Shown: one piece after another, positions 1 to 8,114 of the stretch
Layout: each line of letters starts with the position of its first letter
Position numbering within the stretch: the first letter of the stretch is position 1
NCBI GenBank assembly: GCA_015655365.1
Contig: JAATFE010000327.1
Coordinates: forward strand, 1 to 8,114
From: Terriglobales bacterium
GTDB lineage: Bacteria > Acidobacteriota > Terriglobia > Terriglobales > Acidobacteriaceae
DNA: 8,114 nucleotides
Reading direction: 5' to 3'
The notes under the pieces: model-generated
Database searches by the model: none
What the model was told of the DNA's origin: nothing
Seen by the model: the letters and a program-made list of their open reading frames with translations, nothing else
Program-made: the position numbers and the translations under genes

Positions 1-3925
<3,925 letters not shown>

Positions 3926-3929
3926 GTGA

Positions 3930-3935
3930 CCCCCT
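3930..3935 (-). promoter_or_regulatory. Ribosome binding site of nifJ
   Basis: On the minus strand AGGGGG lies just upstream of the ATG at 3925, with only 4 nt (TCAC) between. The spacing is short but this is the only purine-rich run near the start, and the protein from this ATG begins at the usual distance before the YPITPST motif. It supports the chosen start. Confidence 0.6.
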
Positions 3936-4094
3936 GTAATTCCCTTTACTCGGTTGGATGCATTCGACGCCGGGGGGAGACTCATTCTCTTTGAGCGTCT
4001 TGAAGGGTGGGACGAGGCGTTTTGCGGGTTTCGGCGCGGCCCTGCGGGGCGCGTCGAGGGTTCCCACCGTTGCGAAAGAAAGACGAAACGCAGG

Positions 4095-4142
4095 TCCTTC
4101 GACTACGTTTGTCGCAAAGAACGCGACAAACTGCGCTCAGGA
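4095..4142. repeat. Palindromic intergenic repeat (REP/MITE-like candidate)
   Basis: A perfect 9-bp inverted repeat, GTTTGTCGC (4107-4115) and GCGACAAAC (4123-4131), separated by the 7-nt loop AAAGAAC. Outside it a second short pairing, TCCT (4095-4098) with AGGA (4139-4142), brackets an imperfect internal loop. There is no T-tract after the stem, so it does not look like an intrinsic terminator, and its place between two divergent gene starts also argues against one. The flanks (CCTTCGACT on the left, CGCTCAGGATGACA on the right) resemble a dispersed intergenic sequence I recall from acidobacterial genomes; this memory is unverified. It might instead be a regulator's binding site. Confidence 0.6.
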
Positions 4143-4202
4143 TGACAGATTTATTGCTAGGGTGACAGATATTGCTTGGGGGGACAGATTTGTGGTTGTG
4201 GA
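4141..4202 (+). repeat. Three short direct repeats, GACAGAT core, about 20-bp period
   Basis: GACAGAT occurs at 4144-4150, 4164-4170 and 4183-4189, i.e. with periods of 20 and 19 bp. The similarity extends to both sides: each copy is preceded by a G-rich GGATG/GGGTG/GGGGG-like run and followed by a T-rich stretch (TTATTGC, ATTGC, TTGTGG). The first copy overlaps the right end of the palindromic repeat, so the array may have arisen by tandem duplication of that end. The near two-helical-turn spacing would also fit a set of operator sites on one face of the DNA, about 65-110 bp upstream of the mannosidase start. Confidence 0.55.
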
Positions 4203-4238
4203 TGAGCCTAAACGCGGGGCGCGGGATAAGATACTGCC

Positions 4239-4243
4239 GAGGG
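4239..4243 (+). promoter_or_regulatory. Ribosome binding site of the GH38 gene
   Basis: GAGGG sits 10 nt upstream of ATG 4254. The next in-frame ATG at 4272 (residue 7) gives a tidier signal peptide (M-R-I-C...) but has only a weak AAAG in front of it, so the Shine-Dalgarno match favours 4254. Confidence 0.5.
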
Positions 4244-4253
4244 TTTCTCTAAC

Positions 4254-7200
4254 ATGATCTTTGCCTTAAAGATGCGGATTTGCGTCCTTACCTGTTTTCT
4301 CGCGATCGATGGAATTCTGGTGCTGCCCTGCCCGGCCGCCGGTCAGAACGCCGCGGAGGCGGCCAAGATTGCGGCGAACCTGCAACCGGAGTCGCAAGCC
4401 GCGATTGCGCGGCTCTCCGGTTTGTCCGAGTTGCCCGATGGGGTTTGGAAGACTCATGCGGGCGATTTGGCCCACGGCGAGAGGGTGGATCTGGATGAAA
4501 GCGCGTGGCAGCCGGTTGCCGTGAAGGACAAGGCTCCCAATGAGGCGGTCTGGTTCCGGCAGAGCTTCGAGGTGCCGGCGACGCTAAACGGCTACGACTT
4601 GACCGGCGCGCGGGTCTGGTTCCAGTTCCAAGCCACGGCCAACGGGCCGATGCCGGAGATTCTCTACTTCAATGGGCGGCGCGTGGCCATGGGCGACGAT
4701 CTGGAGCCGGTGGTTCTGTTCGACAATGCCAAGCCCGGCGACAAGGTGACGGTGGCCGTGAAGCTGCTGCACACGGTGGATATCAAGACCTTCAGGGGCG
4801 CAACCCTCACGATCAACTTCCCCGATGCGAGGCCGAATCCCGAGGACCTGCGGCAGGAGTTTCTTGCGGCGACGCTGCTGGTTCCGGCGCTCGCGCCCAA
4901 AGACGCCTCGCGGCTTGCTACGCTGAACCAGGCCATTCGAACGGTGGATTTGGCCGCGCTCGACGCGCACGATCAGGTGAAGTTCGACGCCAGCTTGAAG
5001 GCGGCGCACGAGAAGCTGGAGGCACTGAATCCGCTGTTGCAGCAGGCAACGCTGCACCTGACCGGCAACTCGCACATCGACGCCGCGTGGCTGTGGCCGT
5101 GGACCGAGACGGTGGACGTGGTGAAGCGCACCTTCGGCACCGCGCTGCAACTGATGTACGAGTACCCCGGCTATACCTACACGCAGTCGGCCGCGGCTTA
5201 TAACGAGTGGATGGCGGACAAGTATCCCGAGATGAACGCCGAGATTGCCCAGCGCATCAAGGAAGGCCGCTGGGAGATTGTGGGCGGGATGTGGGTGGAG
5301 CCGGACCTGAACATGCCGGACGGCGAGTCGCTGGTGCGGCAGTTGCTGGTGGGCAAACGCTGGTACAAGCAGGCCTATGGCGTGGACGTGCGGATCGGCT
5401 GGAACCCGGACTCGTTTGGCTATACGTGGCAGTTGCCGCAGATCTTCAAGAAGAGCGGCGTGGACTATTTTGTGACGCAGAAGATGGCGTGGAACGATAC
5501 GAACCAACTGCCGTTCAAGTTCTTCTGGTGGGAGTCGCCGGACGGGTCGAAGGTGCTGACGTATTTTCCGCACGACTATGCCAACGACAACCTGAATTTG
5601 GTGCGGCTGGCGCGCGACTTTACCATTGCGCAGAAGCAGGCGACGGGATTGCCGGGGATGATGGATTTATACGGGATCGGGGACCACGGCGGCGGACCGA
5701 CGCGGGCGATTCTGGATCAGGGATTTCACTGGGTGCTGCCTTCGATTCCCGAACACGTAACGCCGAGGATCCAGTTTGGCACGGCGCAGAACTACTTCAC
5801 CTCGCTGGAAAAGCAGATTGTGCCGGATGGGCCGGTTTGGGACTATGCCTCGATTGCCAAAGGCTATACGCCGCCACCAGCCGTAGCGGGGAAGGTGAAT
5901 ATTCCGACGTGGAAGAGCGAGTTGTATTTCGAGTATCACCGCGGCGTGATGACGACGCAGGCCAACCACAAGCGGAATATGCGCGAGGCCGAAGAGCAGG
6001 TGCTGAATGCGGAGAAATTTTCCTCGATTGCGTGGGTCCTGGGCGGACGGGCGTACCCCGCCGCGGAGCTGACGGAGGACTGGAAGAAGGTGCTGTTCAA
6101 CCAGTTCCACGACGTGGCGGCGGGGTCGGGGATTGGGCGGATTTACAAGGATGCGCAGAGGGACTACGACGTGGTGCGGTGGTCGACGAACGAGATTGAC
6201 GCAGCGGCGTTGGGGGCGGTCGGGGAGAGGATTGATACTTCAGAAGGAAAGACCAACACGGAAGAAAGATCTGTAGTGGTTTTCAATCCGTTGGGATGGA
6301 GCCGGAGCGGGGAAGTTGCAGTCCGTATTCCTGACTATCCAGATGGATTTGTGGCTCGTCAAGACCACTCCACTGGTGTGCAGGTCAGCACGATGCTTCC
6401 CAAGATTAACAGCAACGGTGAAGAAGCTTATCTGGTTCCGGTCTTGGATGTACCTGCTTTCGGCTACTCTGTACTGCATGTCTCTCCAAAACCCAAAGAC
6501 GGCAAGTACAAGAGCGGCTATGCCAGTAACCGTGCGTTCGAGAAGGATAATTCGTTTGTTCTTGTCAAACCAGATCCACATTCTCCTGAGAGCGAGTTAG
6601 GCGTCGTTGTGGATAAGGTGACGGGATGTATAACAAGCCTGCAAGTCTCCAGTTTCGAGATGCTGGCCAAGGGCGCCTGCGGCAACCAGTTGCAGTTCTT
6701 CAAGGATACGCCGAAGGACTACGATGCATGGAATGTTGACCCCGGCACTTTCGACAAGCAGATTGACGTGCCTGCTAAGGCGGATTCGGTGGAACTGATT
6801 GATGAGCATTCAACTCATGCTGCTATCCGTGTGACCCGCCACTGGCAAAGCTCAAAATTTATTCAGACCATTAGTCTGAGTGACCACCAAGTCGACATCG
6901 ACAACGAGATTGATTGGCATGAGTCGCATGTTTTGCTGAAGGCGGCGTTTCCGCTGGCGGCTTCGGGGCCGTTTGCCACGTACGAGATTCCTTATGGCAC
7001 CATCGAGCGGCCGACGACGCGCAACAACAGTTGGGAGAAGGCGCAGTTTGAGGTTGCGGCCATGCGCTGGGCGGATTTGGGCGATGGCAAGCACGGGCTG
7101 AGCGTGCTGAACCAGACCAAATACGGCTACGACGCGGTGGGCAACACGCTGCGGCTGACGCTGCTGCGCTCGCCCAAATGGCCCGATGCCGAGGCCGACA

Positions 7201-7655
7201 TGGGGCACCACCACTTCCACTACGCGCTCTATCCGCACGCCGGGACGTGGAAGGACGCGCTGACCGTGCGCCACGGCTACGAGTACAACTATCCGCTGAC
7301 AGCGGTGGCGACGACGGCGCACGCAGGGACGCTGCCCAGCGAGCACTCGTTTGTAATGGTCGAGCCAGAGAACGTGGTGCTGACCGCGGTGAAGAAGGCG
7401 GAAGACGCGAACGGTCTGATTTTGCGCGTGTACGAGTGGGCGGGGAAGGACGCGACGGTGGAGTTCCACGTGCCGCAGGGGGCGACGGCGGCGACCGTGA
7501 CCAACATGATGGAGACACCGGAGGGAGCGCCGCTGACGGTGACGGGCGACGTGGTGAAAGCGCCGATTCATCCGTATGAGATTTTGACGATCCGGGTGGA
7601 TTATGCGAAGGGCGGAGCGGGTTTTGAACCGATCTCTGCCCCCCGATCTCTGTAA
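4254..7655 (+). CDS. Exported GH38 alpha-mannosidase
   Basis: A complete 1133-residue glycoside hydrolase family 38 enzyme, a retaining, zinc-dependent alpha-mannosidase that trims alpha-linked mannose from glycans. Residues 1-30 look like a signal peptide with likely cleavage near AAG-QNA (28-33), suggesting periplasmic or secreted location; Asp19 within the hydrophobic stretch is unusual, and LVLPC is a poor lipobox. Residues about 50-200 resemble a jelly-roll sugar-binding domain of the GH2 N-terminal kind (WFRQSFEVP, YFNGRR). The catalytic domain starts near 268: GNSHID gives zinc ligands His274 and Asp276, WNPDSFGY gives the nucleophile/zinc ligand Asp386, and GDHGGGPT lies at 476-483. 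The three-helix middle domain starts near ELYFEYHRG (556) and carries FNQFHD with zinc ligand His619. The C-terminal beta domains start at VVFNPLGW (about 675) and end with IHPYEILTIRV. Every expected key residue is present, so it is probably active. Linkage specificity cannot be told from sequence. Codon use and GC change sharply between about 6235 and 6905. Confidence 0.95.
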   Translation: MIFALKMRICVLTCFLAIDGILVLPCPAAGQNAAEAAKIAANLQPESQAAIARLSGLSELPDGVWKTHAGDLAHGERVDLDESAWQPVAVKDKAPNEAVWFRQSFEVPATLNGYDLTGARVWFQFQATANGPMPEILYFNGRRVAMGDDLEPVVLFDNAKPGDKVTVAVKLLHTVDIKTFRGATLTINFPDARPNPEDLRQEFLAATLLVPALAPKDASRLATLNQAIRTVDLAALDAHDQVKFDASLKAAHEKLEALNPLLQQATLHLTGNSHIDAAWLWPWTETVDVVKRTFGTALQLMYEYPGYTYTQSAAAYNEWMADKYPEMNAEIAQRIKEGRWEIVGGMWVEPDLNMPDGESLVRQLLVGKRWYKQAYGVDVRIGWNPDSFGYTWQLPQIFKKSGVDYFVTQKMAWNDTNQLPFKFFWWESPDGSKVLTYFPHDYANDNLNLVRLARDFTIAQKQATGLPGMMDLYGIGDHGGGPTRAILDQGFHWVLPSIPEHVTPRIQFGTAQNYFTSLEKQIVPDGPVWDYASIAKGYTPPPAVAGKVNIPTWKSELYFEYHRGVMTTQANHKRNMREAEEQVLNAEKFSSIAWVLGGRAYPAAELTEDWKKVLFNQFHDVAAGSGIGRIYKDAQRDYDVVRWSTNEIDAAALGAVGERIDTSEGKTNTEERSVVVFNPLGWSRSGEVAVRIPDYPDGFVARQDHSTGVQVSTMLPKINSNGEEAYLVPVLDVPAFGYSVLHVSPKPKDGKYKSGYASNRAFEKDNSFVLVKPDPHSPESELGVVVDKVTGCITSLQVSSFEMLAKGACGNQLQFFKDTPKDYDAWNVDPGTFDKQIDVPAKADSVELIDEHSTHAAIRVTRHWQSSKFIQTISLSDHQVDIDNEIDWHESHVLLKAAFPLAASGPFATYEIPYGTIERPTTRNNSWEKAQFEVAAMRWADLGDGKHGLSVLNQTKYGYDAVGNTLRLTLLRSPKWPDAEADMGHHHFHYALYPHAGTWKDALTVRHGYEYNYPLTAVATTAHAGTLPSEHSFVMVEPENVVLTAVKKAEDANGLILRVYEWAGKDATVEFHVPQGATAATVTNMMETPEGAPLTVTGDVVKAPIHPYEILTIRVDYAKGGAGFEPISAPRSL
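6235..6905 (+). other. Low-GC segment inside the GH38 gene
   Basis: From about residue 661 to 883 of the mannosidase the base composition drops. Hand counts of 60-nt lines give about 57% (6301), 53% (6361) and 42% (6541), against about 70% in a catalytic-domain line (5281). Codons rare in the rest of the gene cluster here: AGA at 6267, TTA at 6597, ATA at 6630, with many T- and A-ending codons. The frame stays open and the start of the segment still shows the family motif FNPLGW, so it is coding and not an insertion. It covers the first part of the C-terminal beta-sandwich region. Confidence 0.7.
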
Positions 7656-7656
7656 A
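7629..7656 (+). repeat. 14-bp tandem duplication across the GH38 stop codon
   Basis: CCGATCTCTG occurs at 7629-7638 and again at 7643-7652, a 14-bp period. The second copy runs directly into the TAA stop at 7653-7655. The repeat encodes part of the tail EPISAPRSL, which follows the last recognisable domain strand, so a small duplication may have reshaped the C-terminus without harming the enzyme. Confidence 0.7.
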
Positions 7657-7664
7657 CTGGATGC

Positions 7665-8114
7665 ATGAGCCACGAAGGCATTCGCGTTGTGAACAAGGAG
7701 CAGCAAGCGCGCGAGGATGAAGAACTCCTCCCGCTGCCGCGTATCGCTATTACCCCGGAGAAGGTTCGGGTGCTGCTGACCGAGGGCAAGGGCCTGGAGA
7801 TCGACTGGAACGACGGCCACCGCAGCAAGTGGGGCTTTGCCTGGCTGCGCGATGCCTGCCCTTGCGCTACCTGCATCGAAGAGCGCAAGGAGCAAGGCCG
7901 CAAGGCCGGTCAGCCCAAGCCCAAACCTACCGATTTGCTGGTGATGTATACGCCGCCTGCCAAGCCGGCCAGTGCCCATGCCGTGGGCAGATATGCGATC
8001 CAGTTCAACTGGCTCGACGGGCACTCGGGCGGCATCTATTCATGGGAGTACCTGCGCCGCAGTTGCCAGTGCAGGGAATGTACCTTTGCCGCGGAAGAGG
8101 CTAGCGGAACGCCG
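7665..8114 (+). CDS. DUF971 / gamma-butyrobetaine hydroxylase-like N-terminal domain protein; 3' end outside the window
   Basis: 150 codons are open to the window edge. The region from about residue 27 matches DUF971 (GBBH-like N-terminal domain): ITPEKVRVLL (29-38), LEIDWNDGHRSKWGFAWLRDACPCATC (44-70, continuous), and FNWLDGHSGGIYSWEYLR (114-131). In human gamma-butyrobetaine hydroxylase this domain binds zinc through three Cys of a CxCxxC motif and one His; here C65, C67, C70 and His120 fit that pattern. A second CxCxxC (C134, C136, C139) follows the domain. No oxygenase domain has appeared by the window edge, and stand-alone DUF971 proteins are of about this size, so the stop is probably near. 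Their cellular role is unclear. ATG 7665 lies 9 nt after the mannosidase TAA with no good ribosome binding site, suggesting coupled translation; GTG 7689 (residue 9), 10 nt after GAAGG, is an alternative start. Confidence 0.88.
   Translation, partial: MSHEGIRVVNKEQQAREDEELLPLPRIAITPEKVRVLLTEGKGLEIDWNDGHRSKWGFAWLRDACPCATCIEERKEQGRKAGQPKPKPTDLLVMYTPPAKPASAHAVGRYAIQFNWLDGHSGGIYSWEYLRRSCQCRECTFAAEEASGTP

Larger units (their letters stand above)
3926..4253. promoter_or_regulatory. Divergent intergenic region between nifJ and the GH38 gene
   Basis: A 328-bp region between two divergently transcribed genes, so it must contain the start signals for both unless one is read from further away. I could not find a convincing -35/-10 pair in either direction; TAAGAT at 4227-4232 resembles a -10 box for the mannosidase gene but has no good -35 at the right distance. 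The half nearer the mannosidase holds a palindrome and a triple short repeat (listed separately). Short open frames across it (for example 3958-4257, plus) have no recognisable protein features and run through the repeats, so I do not call them genes. Confidence 0.55.

Noticed and set aside
4107..4131. Intrinsic terminator at the palindrome
   Set aside because: There is no T-tract on either side of the stem, and it lies between two gene starts, where no transcript is expected to end.
3958..4257. Possible small gene (99 codons) in the divergent gap
   Set aside because: It passes through the palindrome and the GACAGAT repeats, has no good ribosome binding site or recognisable motif, and overlaps the start of the mannosidase gene.
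4254..4343. Lipoprotein signal on the mannosidase
   Set aside because: The Cys at residue 26 is preceded by Pro (LVLPC), which does not fit the lipobox; an ordinary signal peptide is more likely.
4584..5573. Minus-strand 329-codon open frame, and the overlapping plus-strand frame 5207-6199
   Set aside because: Both lie over the GH38 catalytic domain, whose motifs are intact in the called frame; these are out-of-frame or antisense shadows.
6852..8024. Minus-strand 390-codon open frame spanning the end of the GH38 gene and DUF971
   Set aside because: It runs antisense across two well-supported genes and their junction, and its Arg/His/Leu-rich translation resembles no known protein.

Overview
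The window looks like chromosomal DNA from a GC-rich free-living bacterium, probably an acidobacterium (Terriglobia-like). This rests on the overall GC content (my rough estimate is a little over 60%), a large secreted GH38 mannosidase, and an intergenic palindrome of the 'CCTTCGACT...CGCTCAGGATGACA' kind that I recall from acidobacterial genomes. The taxonomic guess is inference; I saw no rRNA or other marker gene.

Layout: (1) positions 1-3925, minus strand: a very large single-chain 2-oxoacid (pyruvate):ferredoxin/flavodoxin oxidoreductase of the NifJ type, whose C-terminus runs off the left edge. It has all the recognisable NifJ parts but is clearly longer than usual, with extra sequence between its cysteine motifs. 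(2) 3926-4253: a 328-bp divergent intergenic region with a palindromic repeat and three copies of a GACAGAT-type repeat about 20 bp apart; it must hold the 5' control regions of both flanking genes. (3) 4254-7655, plus strand: a complete exported GH38 alpha-mannosidase with all catalytic and zinc-binding motifs. A segment of about 670 bp in its middle is strikingly poorer in GC than the rest of the gene. (4) 7665-8114, plus strand: a small DUF971 (gamma-butyrobetaine hydroxylase-like N-terminal domain) protein with two CxCxxC clusters, starting 9 nt after the mannosidase stop and running off the right edge.

The plus-strand pair may be co-transcribed because the gap is so short. There is no obvious biochemical link: the mannosidase acts outside the cytoplasm on mannose-containing glycans, while NifJ does cytoplasmic 2-oxoacid oxidation. 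DUF971 proteins are poorly characterised. I see no RNA genes, transposase, CRISPR array or defence system. The most interesting points are the enlarged NifJ with an altered thiamine-diphosphate motif, the intergenic repeats, and the composition mosaic inside the mannosidase gene.
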